Assembly: GCA_964017185.1 (NCBI GenBank)
Contig: OZ024880.1
Location: 32,206,329-32,270,328 of the forward strand
DNA: 64,000 nt
From: Rugalucina vietnamica
Lineage: Eukaryota; Mollusca; Bivalvia; Lucinida; Lucinidae
Reading direction: 5' to 3'
Shown here one piece after another: positions 1 through 11,647 of this stretch. Every line of letters begins with the position of its first letter. Within the stretch, counting starts at the first letter, position 1. The position numbers and the translations under genes are program-made. The notes under the pieces are model-generated. The model was not told the DNA's origin. It ran no database searches and was given only the letters and a program-made list of their open reading frames with translations.

Positions 1-1
1 A

Positions 2-1219
2 TTCAAATGCTCAACTGGCTGGCTAGATCGCTTTAAAGAAAGACATGGCATTTCTTTTAAGCGCATATGTGGGGAAGAAAATGCTGTTGACACTGGTAGT
101 GACCAGATGGAAGAGTGGCACCGAACTCTGTCCGTCATTTTGAAAGAATATTCACCTGATAATGTCTATAATGCCGACGAAACCGGCATCTTCTTCCGTT
201 GTTTGCCAGATAAGACACTCGAGTTCAAAAACAAAGATTGTCACGGTGGTAAACAGAGTAAAGAAAGAATAACCGCTCTCGTTTGTGCCAACATGTCCGG
301 CACAGACAAACGCCCTCTGTTGGTCCTCGGCAAGTCTGCCAAGCCAAGGTGCTTCAACAACGTCAAATCCTACCCGACGGAGTACGACGCCAACAAGAAA
401 GCCTGGATGACCAGCGAGATCTTCAAGAACTGGGTCATCAAATTCGACAAATGGTGTCAGCGACAACGACGAAAGTGTGCAATGATCGTGGACAACTGCC
501 CTGCACACCCTAAAGTGAAAGGCTTGAAAAATGTGACCTTGTTCTTCCTGCCGCCGAACACGACGAGTAAGACTCAACCTATGGACCAGGGTGTGATCCG
601 GAACCTCAAACACTACTACAGAAAACTCGTCATCGCCCGTCATCTCCGAGCTATCGAGAAGAAGAGAGAGGTTGAGAAGATCACTGTCTTGGACGCCATG
701 CACTATCTACAACAAGCATGGAACAGCGTGAATGAAACCACCATCGCCAACTGCTACAAGAAAGCCGGTTTCAAGGTATCCGACGATGTCGACACCAGTG
801 CAGCTGAGATCCCGACTGAGATCGACGACGACGACCCTCTCGACGATCTGCCCTTAGCTAGATTGGTAGGGGCTAACATCACGATGAGTGAGTACGTGAG
901 CGTCGACGATGACGTCCCGACATGCGCTGATCTTACCGACGACGCCATTGTGGACGAGATCATCGCCGCTAGAGATGTCACCACCACCGACGACGCCGAC
1001 GATGATGACCAGGCCGATGCTTCAGCCGTTCTACAAGAACCGCCGACAGTCGACATGGCCCTGAAAGCCTGTGACACGATAAGATTGTTCCTTCAACATC
1101 AGAACGACGTGACCGACGTGCTTGAGAAACTTTGCCACGTCGACAAGTGTATTACACAGATTGACTTAAGCAAGAGGTGTGCTAAACAATCCATGATAAC
1201 GGACTTCTTCCGAGTTTAA
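2..1219 (+). CDS. Tigger/pogo-type DDE transposase, 5' partial
   Basis: The frame is open from base 2 to the stop at 1217-1219, so the protein enters from outside the window. The first residues (GWLDRFKERHGISFKR) look like the end of a CENP-B/Tc5 type DNA-binding domain. The DDE_1 catalytic core follows, with the three expected acidic residues visible: NADETGIFF, MIVDNCPAH and QPMDQGVI. The C-terminal ~130 residues are rich in Asp, as in many Tigger proteins. By family knowledge it would cut and paste its own element at TA sites. No internal stop or frameshift is seen. The coding part is richer in G+C (many cgac and gacg codons) than the AT-rich surroundings, which fits a fairly recent arrival. 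A domesticated TIGD-like host gene is the alternative, but the terminal repeat just downstream favours an element. Confidence 0.9.
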   Translation, partial: FKCSTGWLDRFKERHGISFKRICGEENAVDTGSDQMEEWHRTLSVILKEYSPDNVYNADETGIFFRCLPDKTLEFKNKDCHGGKQSKERITALVCANMSGTDKRPLLVLGKSAKPRCFNNVKSYPTEYDANKKAWMTSEIFKNWVIKFDKWCQRQRRKCAMIVDNCPAHPKVKGLKNVTLFFLPPNTTSKTQPMDQGVIRNLKHYYRKLVIARHLRAIEKKREVEKITVLDAMHYLQQAWNSVNETTIANCYKKAGFKVSDDVDTSAAEIPTEIDDDDPLDDLPLARLVGANITMSEYVSVDDDVPTCADLTDDAIVDEIIAARDVTTTDDADDDDQADASAVLQEPPTVDMALKACDTIRLFLQHQNDVTDVLEKLCHVDKCITQIDLSKRCAKQSMITDFFRV

Positions 1220-1249
1220 ATGTGTTAGTGTCAGTGACTTATTCAGTGA

Positions 1250-1435
1250 ATATCTAAGTGCAAACTGGACTTACAATTCTCTAGTGCAAAATGGACTTAC
1301 AAATCGCTAGTGCTAAATGGACTAGGTAACATGCGCTACATGTATAGCGATGAATGCATGTTTGGTTTTACAAATCACGAGTGCTAATTTTGACTGTGTA
1401 ACATGTGCTACACGTATAACTACGAATGCATGTTT
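1250..1435 (+). repeat. short direct repeats behind the transposase stop
   Basis: Three copies of a unit containing 'agtgcaaaatggacttacaa' lie between 1256 and 1325, followed by two longer similar blocks ('taacatgcgctacatgtata' and a relative) to about 1435. They belong to the untranslated part of the Tigger element. Confidence 0.6.
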
Positions 1436-1510
1436 GTGTTTTGTGCTCTCGTTTGTGCATTTTATTTGTTATTCATGTGTGTTAAACCTTTATATGACAT
1501 GTATTGAAAA

Positions 1511-1516
1511 AATAAA
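1511..1516 (+). promoter_or_regulatory. polyadenylation signal of the transposase gene
   Basis: AATAAA lies about 290 nt after the transposase stop, with a T/GT-rich stretch behind it, before the right terminal repeat. Confidence 0.5.
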
Positions 1517-1742
1517 AACAAAGTGTACTGTTTTTGTTGTCTTTATTTCATTACCAATTTAATAGAAACAGCGTTACTACAGTCATGCTCCAAATGTGTT
1601 GTTGAAACGTTGATTCTATTTATATAGCGTAGATCGTACGTGACAATTTTCATGTCTCGTCACAATTTGTTTATCTCGAACTTCGGAAAACTCGAAGTGA
1701 ATTCTCAATTCCCCTTGATTTCGAGATAGCGAAGTCGGCCTG

Positions 1743-1817
1743 TATAATGAGTACCCACAATCTATGTTTTGAAACAAAAATAAAAAAGTATTCCCCTTAT
1801 ACACCCCAGTCTTACTA
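1743..1817. mobile_element. right half of fold-back element, split by Tigger
   Basis: The sequence 'taatgagtacccacaatcta' and what follows matches the right arm of the complete fold-back copy at 3013-3117 and its downstream flank. The left arm is missing because the Tigger element is inserted at its TA. Confidence 0.65.
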
Positions 1818-2400
1818 ACGGCTGAGTCACGATCAGGGTGGCTATTTGTGTTGCACTTGAGGCAAAAAATCAACATCTTCGTATTTTCATTTTTCTTGGT
1901 TTACAATAACTTAAGACCTATCAGGTTTATATTCCAGTGATAATTCTTTTGGTTATTGTGTGTTTTCGAATTTTACCATAGTAGGTAATGGGAATAGTCC
2001 AGTACAGGAGCTTCAAAACAGTGTTTTAGGCTGCTTAAATGAGATCATATGCAGCCTAGATAAGTCAATATTCCATGTTGCAATTAAGGTGCCTCTTACC
2101 ATGGCGCTATGGACTCTACAGGCCATGCAAAAAATACATTTGACCATATCAGCAGTCTTATACAATTTCTTGACAAAACCTTCAGACATGTTTTACTAGT
2201 CCTCAGTCTGAAAAACAATAAGACCATTTTATCCTTGTTAATAGGGATCTGGCTTTGAACTTCCGTTTTGAAAATAGGGGCTACGGACTCTACATAAAAA
2301 TGATGGGTTTTAAAGAAACAAGTACTCTTCACTGTGGGGATAAATTCAACTTCCATTGATTCTTAACTTTCTTTTGTCTTAACAGTGAAATACTAAATAC

Positions 2401-2431
<31 letters not shown>

Positions 2432-2879
2432 GTTCTAATCATTGGTGTAGTTTTTTGACCTGCCAACTAAAGACACCAATAAAAAATGAAAAACATAACA
2501 AAAGTACAGTTTCACTTACTATGCCACATCTTTTTTATTTTTTGTCCAAATTGAATTTCGTAAAAAGTATATTACATGGGACATATGTGCCTTTAATATT
2601 ACATAAAAATTGGACCTTACTTATTTTTGTACATAACAGCAAACCAGTCTAGAAAACACCCAAAATAAAAGTGCAGCATCATAACATGTGAAAAATGGTG
2701 ATTTTGCTATGGCAAAATGTTGCATAAAATATCCCATTGTTATATATCGCCAGAAAGCTTATTGCCTAAGTGTTATGGTATTAAAAATAAAAACATTTAT
2801 TCTTGGATAATATCCTATTGAATTATATGCGCATAACATGGCCTAGGTCGGAAAAGCAACCCTGATCGTGACTCGGCCG
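1818..2879. mobile_element. non-autonomous DNA transposon, about 1.06 kb
   Basis: Inverted ends of about 25 bp (1818-1843 and 2855-2879, core GAGTCACGATCAGGGT) are flanked by TA on both sides. The interior is AT-rich with a 27-bp poly(A) run at 2401-2427 and no convincing coding region. It interrupts sequence that resembles the downstream flank of the fold-back copy at 3013. Confidence 0.6.
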
Positions 2880-3012
2880 TATGTAAAAGTGGTGTGGAAG
2901 GGGGTATAAACCACACAGATATGTTAAACTAATGAATTGTACATTGTGAAAGCATTTTTCTTATGTTGTAAAAGATGGAAATTTCCATCAGATTTTTTTT
3001 TTTATATTTTTC

Positions 3013-3117
3013 TTATTTTTGCTCAAAACATAGATTGTGGGTATATGTTAGAACTGCCTCGCCGAGGCGGTTCTAATGAGTACCCACAATCTATGTTTCG
3101 GAGCAAAAATAAGAAAA
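3013..3117. mobile_element. fold-back (palindromic) element, complete copy
   Basis: Two arms of about 50 bp, each ending in 'cttatttttgctc' or its complement and containing 'catagattgtgggta', meet at a central 'cctcgccgagg'. A diverged copy lies at 24648-24760 and a half copy at 1743. Confidence 0.75.
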
Positions 3118-3151
3118 ATAGGTATACCCCTGCATACCCCAGTTTTTCTAA

Positions 3152-3490
<339 letters not shown>

Positions 3491-3549
3491 TTGTTATTAT
3501 GTTTGTTTGGTTTGTTTATGTTTGAATGTTTGTTACTGCTTGTTTAAGT

Positions 3550-3795
3550 ATGAACTGCGACACAAGAAAATTGGTCTTTGGGATGTCTGGCCAAGACACA
3601 CACAAACCGGCCTGTGCAGTCACTGAAGAAGGCTAGAAGCTTGAAATTTCGAATTTAAGAAGAAGAAGGGTTGTACTATCCATGTAGTGAAAACAAAACA
3701 AAGGCGCTGATTAGCTGTGCAGTTACTGCACATCTGATCTGTGCCTTTGTTTATTGCATAGGCAAAATTTGTTTTTTCTCATGTTGCAGCTTAAA
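3550..3795. mobile_element. palindromic MITE, family A, copy 1
   Basis: Family A is an about 230-bp element. Its outer ends read roughly GAGCCGCGTCATGAGAAAAC and the complement; its centre is a near-perfect hairpin built on GCGAAAACAAAGGCGCTGAT; between them lie 'gtgtcagacctggtcggaaa' and 'gaaatttcaagcttctag' type segments. About 26 copies occur in the window in both orientations. This copy is diverged. Confidence 0.75.
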
Positions 3796-3805
3796 TCACC
3801 CAGTA

Positions 3806-4036
3806 AGGCGTCGTTTCCACGGACAATTTTTCTTTGACAAAGTAGGTTTATTGTTGAAAAATATGCTCGTCTAAATTAAATTCTGTGGCGAAGTTTGATT
3901 GTCTAATATCTGTGTCAAAGATGAGCGAGCTGAGTAATATAAGTAAACCTTTCTGTATGTGAACGCAAACTCATTGCCAAAGTTTCTGTGACAAATAATC
4001 TTCGTCGAAGAAAAGTTGTCTGTGAAAACGCGGCCT
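3806..4036. mobile_element. palindromic element, family F, copy 1
   Basis: The ends ('cgtttccacggacaattttt' and 'gttgtctgtgaaaacgcggc') are roughly inverted. The interior repeats 'tttgtcaaag' and 'ctgtgacaaa' type motifs in both orientations. A second copy lies reversed at 58985-59200. Confidence 0.65.
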
Positions 4037-4104
4037 AAATCAGACCACTGGGCTGACTTGGCTAGTGTGGTTGCTTGATATTGTTTGGGTGCTCACATCT
4101 TTAA

Positions 4105-4143
4105 TCCTGAGCAGCAAAGTTGCCTAGTGGTAGAGTATCAGAC
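4105..4143 (+). repeat. fragment of a tRNA-derived repeat
   Basis: It resembles a tRNA A-box region ('gttgcctagtggtagagtat') with no B box or 3' half; family A copy 2 follows directly. Confidence 0.35.
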
Positions 4144-4380
4144 TGAGCCGCATCGTGAGAAAACGGGATTATTGCCTATGCGAAAACAAAGGCGCAGATC
4201 AGCTTCGCAGTAACTGCGAAGCTGATCAGCGCCTTTGATTTCGCTACACGGATAGTAAAATTTCTCATCTCCATAAAACCGAAATTTCAAGCTTCTAGCC
4301 TGCTTCTGTGACTGTACAGGTTGGTTTGTGTCAGACCTGGTCGGAAACCCCGAAGACCGGTTTTCTCGCGTCGAGGCTCA
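4144..4380. mobile_element. family A MITE, copy 2
   Basis: Complete copy with GAGCCGCATCGTGAG at the left, a strong central hairpin (4189-4240) and TCGAGGCTCA at the right. Confidence 0.85.
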
Positions 4381-4431
4381 GACTGTGAATAGAGAGGTCC
4401 ACTGGTAACCTGCTTCAGGGAGGCTTGCCCA

Positions 4432-4683
4432 GGCCCTGAAGTTATAAAACTTTTTTCATGCTCAGCTCAGCTGATAAAATTTAGTCTGCTCATAAATATT
4501 AAAATGCCAACAATTTTTGGCATTTTAACATTTGTCAGCAGGATAAATTGATTACTGTCTTACGGGATTTATGCCAGAATTTTCAACTGATTTTGGCTAT
4601 TTTAGTACATGTATTTATGAGCTATTGAAATTTCATGCTCAGCTGCGTTGAGCATGAAAAAAGTTTTATAACCTCAGGGCCTG
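4432..4683. mobile_element. palindromic MITE, family B, copy 1
   Basis: Family B is about 220-250 bp. The ends read GGCCCTGAGGTTATAAAACT and the complement. Next inside is CTCAGCTCAGCTGAGC. The centre is the palindrome ATGCCAACAATTGTTGGCAT within TGTTAAA/TTTAACA. Nine copies are in the window. Confidence 0.85.
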
Positions 4684-4772
4684 GAATGGTGTAGCTAGGT
4701 AATTGAATGTCCTGACATGTCCATGGATGTAAAGGATCAGCACGAACAAAAAGTGTACTGTAGTGTAGACCT

Positions 4773-5006
4773 GGCCCGGAGTTTATAAAACTTTTTTCAT
4801 GCTCATCTCAGTTGAGCTTGAAATTTCAATTCCTCATAAATACTGAAATAGCCCAAATATATTGAAATTGAAGGTTTATAACTCAAAAGCCTGTAATAAA
4901 TCCTGCTAACAAATGTTAAAATGCCAACATTTTAACATTTATGTGCATGATAAATTTTAGTTTCGGCTAAGTTGAGCATGAAAAAAGTTTATAACCTTGG
5001 GGCCTG
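4773..5006. mobile_element. family B MITE, copy 2
   Basis: Both ends present (ggcccggagtttataaaact; ataaccttggggcc); the centre is partly deleted. Confidence 0.8.
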
Positions 5007-5343
5007 GCCCATATTCAATGTTTGTGGGAAATCCAGTAATTTAAGTTTTGGATTCAGGAAAGTCTCTAATCAAATTAACTAGCACAGGGATTTTTAGGGG
5101 CGATTGTGAGAGGTTTGCTATTTATTTTAGTTTATAGTTAAAACCTGCCTTTCAGTTTACAATTGTAAACAAGTTTCAGGTCAATTTCATGATGAAATGG
5201 TACACATGGTAATTGTTAACCGTTGGCTATGCTTGCTTGGAAAATAATATTCAGGGTAACTATAAAAGCCTACTCCCTCTAATAATTACTTGTTGGGTTG
5301 CAATTGGTGCACAGTAAACCCTGAATCATGATGTCCAACATCT

Positions 5344-5588
5344 GGGCCTGAGGTTATAAAACTCTTTTCATGCTCTGCTCAGCTGAGACTAAAATTTATC
5401 CTGCTCATAAATGTTAAAATGCCAACAATTGTTGGCATTTTAACATTTATTAGCAGGATAAATTACAGGCTTTTGTGATCTAAGCCCCAAATTTTTATTT
5501 ATTTGCGCTATTTTGACATTTATGAGCAGTTTAAATTTTACGCTCAGCTGAGTTGAGCATGAAAAAAGTTTTATAACCTCGGGACCAG
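5344..5588. mobile_element. family B MITE, copy 3
   Basis: Complete copy with an intact central palindrome at 5403-5453. Confidence 0.85.
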
Positions 5589-6181
5589 GTGTTGTTCTTG
5601 AGCAAGACGCATTAACCCTGCTTTAGTTCTGGTATTAATAGCCAGGAAGTGAGGTCTTTACTTGACTGAAAAATTGTTGACTGGGACATTACAAAGCAAA
5701 TGCTGATAAAGTCTTATTAAAAAAGTTTCACACTGGATGCCATGTAAAGAAGGTTAGATTTTGTAAGGCTGAAGCATATTTATTTGTCATATTTATTGAC
5801 ACAAGTATGATCAATGACATTGTTTTATTGCTCTGTGATGTTTGTTAATGTACATTTCAAGATATTTAAATTATCATATAATTTAATCCTTTAAGTTTGT
5901 ATTTAATCTATAAAGGCTATTTTCGGGAAATATCACTTAGTGCTAAGTTATAATTTTGGGATGACGTCTGTTGATGTCATCTTCATCGCATATAAAATGA
6001 TTTCCTACCTTGTGGAAACTTCAAATGGACTTAAAGTTTGAAACCTGCAAATTTTAGCATGAAAAAGAAATTGAAAGATATTAATCCAAGGTTGAAGTAG
6101 ACATGAAGTATAATAGAACAGCTAACTTCATATTAATCAATGAGCTGTTGGGAAACGCTTGAAGATCTTTTTCAACATAAG
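5589..6181. other. no feature seen
   Basis: AT-rich intergenic sequence with no open frame of note, no strong repeat and no RNA gene that I can recognise. Confidence 0.5.
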
Positions 6182-6379
6182 CAGTGACACAATAAAACTG
6201 GTCTTCTGGGTATCCGACCAAGTCCCACATAAACTGGCCTATACAGAAGAAGGCTAGACGCTTGAAATTTGGGATTAAGGAGAGGGATTGTACTATCTGT
6301 GCAGCGAAATAAAAAAGCACTAATTAGCTTTGCAGTTACTGCCCAGCTAATCTGCACCTTTGTTTTGGCATAGGCTCAT
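6182..6379. mobile_element. family A MITE, copy 3
   Basis: Diverged copy; the central hairpin is weaker, but 'cgcttgaaatttgggattaa' and the flanking ends are recognisable. Confidence 0.65.
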
Positions 6380-6619
6380 GATGTAGCATATACTCATTTA
6401 AAAGAATCTAACAAGATTTTAATCTCTAAATATAGATGTACAGGTAAGGTTTGGTAGTTCATGTATTAATGGGCAACATAATGGAATACAGTCATTTGTA
6501 ACAACACCGCCCCCCCCCACCCCCCCTCCCTGTGCGGAATAGAGGCACTGACTTCTCTATCTATTCTCTAGCTAAAACTCCAGCACTGTTAGGAATAGCC
6601 GTTTTCTTAACTAAACCAT

Positions 6620-6837
6620 TAATGACGAATGGATTCACCCATCATTATCATTAGGGTGAGTCCACTTTCATTTGTAGGGGCGTCAGGAGTGATTTTTAAT
6701 TTTTATCTCATTTTTGATGAAATTCCTCCAAGCAAACAGAATAGCCCCAGATGGGATGCCGTGTTCTGCGGCGTCACATCTGGGGCTATTCTGTTTGCCT
6801 ATGTCCCAGTAAAGGGACGCCAGGCTTAAATGAGTTA
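6620..6837. mobile_element. hairpin element, family E, copy 1
   Basis: Contains a 20-bp stem, AAACAGAATAGCCCCAGATG, pairing with its complement at 6780-6799 across a 23-nt loop. The flanks ('catcattatcattagggtga', 'aggggcgtcaggagtgattt') recur at 33921-34138. Confidence 0.7.
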
Positions 6838-7792
6838 AAAAACAAGGTCATTTCTCCAGCAGTCTGCTTTGTTTATAATATGAAATAAATAGGTTTTACC
6901 TATTATGGTGCATCCTAGACACACGAAACGTGTACATATAAGGTTGAAAATAAGTTCCTTATGGTTATTTAAGCTGTTGATGTCTTTGAGCGGGGACAGA
7001 GTTTTTACTAACAGAAATAACTGCTTTATGTAATTAAAACCCAACTGAACCAGTTGAACTAGCGATTTCTCATCAAATTTTACTAATTTGCGGGTGACAT
7101 GATTTTTAACGCTTGACATTCCACATCATTCTCAAGACGTTTGACGTCATTCTTTCACCTGACATTTGACGTCATGTGCTGCTGTGACCGAACATTACAA
7201 TGACGATACAATCATGCGACCTAACGGTACAATTTCCCCTATGAATTTAGAGATATATATTTGTTACGAAGAAAGAAGGCATGTATTTCCAATACTTGGG
7301 GCAAGGGTCAACTCATTATAGGGGACTATTATTGGTAAAAATTTGTGGAAACCTCATCTTTTCCTTCTACTTGGCACCTTTCTTACACTTTGTCAGGGAA
7401 TAGGTGCAGTCTATACCGTGCAACCTCTCAATCAGCAAAGCCAGCTGCGTGTTGGCATGCACATATTATATTGCCCTTTTACGTATATTTAATATAAATC
7501 CCAGCCCCACTTTGCGGGGGACTGTGCAAAAGTGAAAACCTGCCTAGGTTCCCCCTTTCATAGGGCTGGGGGTCTTGGTTACAAATGACTGGTGCGTTTG
7601 TTTGAAATGTCAAGATTGTAAAGGTCACAAAAGGTCATAAAGGTTGTGTTGAAAGACAATCAGAACTCTTAATTTATGTATCCAAATTTAGCTAGGTTCC
7701 GACAAGCAAGGTTTCTTTGCCAAAGATCAAGTGCTATGCAATTAGTACATTTTTACTATTGAAGATTGAAAATACATTGGTGAATCAAGAGT
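6838..7792. other. intergenic, mostly unique
   Basis: No coding region seen. It holds two TGACGTCA palindromes (7142-7149, 7167-7174) and, near 7540-7590, a half copy of the element that follows. Confidence 0.4.
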
Positions 7793-8052
7793 TTATGCAC
7801 TAATTTGTAACCCACCCCACCCCCAGGTCTGGGTGACTTTTCATCAGAAAACCCCTGCAAAAAGCTCCTCACTGTAGGGACAATCATTCGGTAAAAACTG
7901 CTATTTCCCCGGCAGTCTGTTTTGATTGCACTACAATTTTTGTTTGTATATAGTAAACTATGGGTAATTCTCCGGCAGACTGGGGACAATAAGAAGATAA
8001 TAACACCTATTTCCACCCTGGGGGCCATGGTTACAAAGGACTGGTGCATTAA
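7793..8052. mobile_element. MITE-like element with inverted ends
   Basis: The left end 'tgcactaatttgtaaccca' and the right end 'ggttacaaaggactggtgca' are imperfect inverted repeats. A half copy of the right end lies near 7580. Confidence 0.5.
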
Positions 8053-8529
8053 CCATTACAATACCATGTAAATTGAAGAAACAGACTGCGTAGTGTGTGA
8101 TCTCAAGCAAAGAAACTTTTCATGTACCGATACTTGTCTTATTACGAGCTGCAGCTAAGTGGTTAGGGTCAACATGTTACACTTGCAAGTGCATTGAAAT
8201 AAGTTATTTGTATGACATTGATTACAAGCAATGTATGAAAAATATCAAACACAATTAAGCTTCTGTATTTACACTCCTAAAAGCACCATTATAAATACAT
8301 GTAACTTTACAAGCAGCTTTGATTACAGCACCTTTCACTTGAGTTTGCCGTATGAGCATTTAGGTCAGTCAGGTTTGTGTTAATCAGGTAACTTTTTATT
8401 CTATTTTAGCACTGAAACAGTGTCCCTGGTGCCAGGTGTTCTTAAAATCTATTCAGCATTTGTCTTTATGTAATGATATCACCTCTTCTGATAAAAACAT
8501 TGTAATTGTTTGGTTAAAGCACATTTTTA

Positions 8530-11037
8530 TTAGCTCACCTGAGCCGAAGGCTCACAGGTGAGCTTATAGGATAGGCAGGCATCCGGCGTCCGTCGTCGTC
8601 CGTCCGTCCGTCGTCCGTCCGTCGTCCGTCCACAATTTCAAAGAAGAATATTTCTGAAGCTAGTAGGCCGATCTTGATCAAATTTAATGTGAAGCATAAT
8701 TGGGTTGGGGGATTGATGGCATTAGGTTTTGGAGCAGATTGTATCAAAATTGTGGTTTCCATGGCAACAGATAGGTCCCATAGACTTACAATGGGAAAAA
8801 CTAAAAAAATCTTCTTCTCTGAAACCACTAGGCCCACAGCTTTGATATTTGGTATGTAGCAATGGCTAATGGTCCTCTACAGAAATTGTGCCATTCGTGC
8901 CCCTGGGGTCAAATTTGGCCACGCCTCGGGGGGGGTCGATATTCTCCATAGACTTACTATGGGAAAAAAAAATTAAAAAATCTTCTTCTCTGAAACCACA
9001 GGGCCCACAGCTTTGATATTTGGTATGTGGCAATGGCTAATGGTCCTCTACATAAATTGTGCCAGCCATGCCCCTGGGGTCAAATTTGGCCACGCCCCGG
9101 GGGTGGATAGTTTCCATAGACTTACAATTGGAAAAACTAAAAAAATCTTCTTCTCTGAAACCACTAGGCCCACAGCTTTGATATTTGGTATGTAGCAATG
9201 GCTAATGGTCCTCTACATAAATTTTGCCATTCATGCCCCTGGGGTCAAATTTGGCCAGGCCCCGGGGGTTGATAGTCTCCATAGACTTACTATGGGAAAA
9301 AAAATTAAAAAATCTTCTTCTCTGAAACCACAGGGCCCACAGCTTTGATATTTTGTAGGTGGCAATGGCTAATGGTCCTCTACATAAATTGTGCCAATCA
9401 TGCCCCTGGGGTCAAATTTGGCCACGCCCCGGGGGTCGATAGTCTCCATAGACCTACAATAGGAAAAAAACTAAAAAAATCTTCTTCTCTGAAACCACTA
9501 GGCCAACAGCTTTGATATTTGGTATGTAGCAATGGCTAATGGTCCTCTACATAAATTGTGCCATTCATGCCCCTGGGGTCAAATTTGGCCATGCCCCGGG
9601 GGTTGATAGTCTCCATAGACTTACTATGGGAAAAAAATTAAAAAATCTTCTTCTCTGAAACCACTAGGCCCACAGCTTTGATATTTGGTATGTAGCAATG
9701 GCTAATGGTCCTCTACATAAATTGTGCCATTCGTGCCCCTGGGGTCAAATTCGGCCACGCCTCGGGGGGGCCGATAGTCTCCATAGACTTACTATGGGAA
9801 AAAAAATTAAAAAATGTTCTTCTCTGAAACCACAGGGCCCACAGCTTTGATATTTGGTATGTGGCAATGGCTAATGGTCCTCTACATAAATTGTGCCAGC
9901 CATGCCCCTGGGGTCAAATTTGGCCACGCCCCGGGGGTGGATAGTTTCCATAGACTTACAATTGGAAAAACTAAAAAAATCTTCTTCTCTGAAACCACTA
10001 GGCCCACAGCTTTGATATTTGGTATGTAGCAATGGCTAATGGTCCTCTACATAAATTGTGCCATTCATGCCCCTGGGGTCAAATTTGGCCAGGCCCCGGG
10101 GGTTGATAGTCTCCATAGACTTACTATGGGAAAAAAAATTAAAAAATCTTCTTCTCTGAAACCACAGGGCCCACAGCTTTGATATTTTGTAGGTGGCAAT
10201 GGCTAATGGTCCTCTACATAAATTGTGCCAATCATGCCCCTGGGGTCAAATTTGGCCACGCCCCGGGGGTCGATAGTCTCCATAGACCTACAATAGGAAA
10301 AAAACTAAAAAAATCTTCTTCTCTGAAACCACTAGGCCAACAGCTTTGATATTTGGTATGTAGCAATGGCTAATGGTCCTCTACATAAATTGTGCCATTC
10401 ATGCCCCTGGGGTCAAATTTGGCCATGCCCCGGGGGTTGATAGTCTCCATAGACTTACTATGGGAAAAAAATTAAAAAATCTTCTTCTCTGAAACCACTA
10501 GGCCCACAGCTTTGATATTTGGTATGTAGCAATGGCTAATGGTCCTCTACATAAATTGTGCCATTCATGCCCCTGGGGTCAAATTTGGCCACGGGAGGTT
10601 GATAGTCTCCATAGACTTGCTATGGGAAAAAAATTCAAAAATCTTCTTCTCTGAAACCACAGGGCACACAGCTTTGATATTTTGTATGTGGCAATGGCTA
10701 ATGGTCCTCTACATAAATTGTGCCAGCCATGCCCCTGGGGTCAAATTTGGCCACGCCCCGGGGGTAGATAGTCTCCATAGACTTACAATGGGAAAAACTA
10801 ACAAAAACTCCTTCTCTGAAACCAAAAGGCCCAGAGCTTCTATATTTTGTATGTAGCAATGTTTGGTAGTTCCCATTATAAATTGTGCCAGTCATGCCCC
10901 TGGGTCAAATTTGGCCATGCCCCGGGGGTCAATAGTGTCCATGCATAGACTTTCATTGGTCGATTCTCAATTAATTTAAATCTCATGAGCTTACTATGTG
11001 ATAATCTCTCAGGTGAGCTACAGGACCAATGGTCCTC
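8530..11037. mobile_element. composite element C1 with about 168-bp tandem units
   Basis: The left end is TTAGCTCACCTGAGC, followed by a local hairpin and a run of CGTCCGTC repeats (8588-8632). The right end is 'ctcaggtgagctacaggacc' followed by 'aatggtcctctag'. The interior (about 8860-10900) is a tandem array of about 168-bp units carrying 'gcccctggggtcaaatttgg' and 'cttcttctctgaaaccacta'. Short open frames here repeat each other and are by-products. The same ends bound C2 to C6. Confidence 0.85.
9001..10503. repeat. higher-order repeat inside C1, period about 834 bp
   Basis: The block 9001-9669 recurs almost unchanged at 9835-10503, that is, five 168-bp units repeated as one block. Confidence 0.7.
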
Positions 11038-11361
11038 TAGTTTCAGAATTCTTTGCACAACATATACAATGCATATTATGAACACATGTTTGAAATAGGA
11101 TAGGGACAAAGGCAGAATTATTTCAATTTTAGCTGTTACCTATTAGTATCTACATGGCAGAATTTCCACATTGTAAGATAAAAATTCTCTTGAGTTTGCC
11201 ATTTTAAAGGTTATTTAGTTTGAAACTGTCACTCAAATCAGCAGATCAATCAATCCAGATGCCTTTGTGGACAACATAAAAGAAACTCAGATCTTCAGAA
11301 CACATGGTCTTCTTGTGTAATGCAAATGCTCAAACAGTAAACTCAAGTGAAAGGGGCTGTA

Positions 11362-11647
11362 AGAGCAAGTAAAATGTTTAAAAATTGTGTATTGAACTCG
11401 TTTAATCACATTTGATCATTCCGACTTTTTCTTTTGTCTTATTGTATATCCCATTGTTCAGTCTGCCAACTACTGATTTCAAGTCTAGCATAAAGAGGTT
11501 TTTGTGCACATATGATAGTTGCAAGTGTGAAATTTTGTGCGCATGTACCATGACCTAATCAGCCTATGACCTACGTTGCCTGCTCCAATGAAGTTTTAGT
11601 TCACCTGTCAGGATCTGCACTATTTGCAGACACAATTTTGAGATAAT
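11362..11647. other. no feature seen
   Basis: AT-rich intergenic sequence without recognisable gene or strong repeat. Confidence 0.4.

Larger units (their letters stand above)
1..1742 (+). mobile_element. Tigger/pogo element, right-hand part
   Basis: The transposase is followed by a 3' untranslated part and a right end whose inverted form starts CAGGCCGACTTCGCTATCTC, a typical pogo/Tigger terminal repeat (about 1708-1742). The element ends in CTG, followed by the TA target at 1743-1744. The left end lies outside the window. It sits inside a fold-back repeat whose right arm resumes at 1743. Confidence 0.8.
8324..11361. mobile_element. palindromic element split by composite element C1
   Basis: Arms at 8324-8361 and 11324-11361 are 38-bp inverted repeats with about five mismatches (both contain CCTTTCACTTGAGTTT in inverted orientation). 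Composite element C1 lies between them. Confidence 0.6.

Noticed and set aside
152..703. 183-codon open frame on the - strand
   Set aside because: Antisense shadow of the Tigger transposase.
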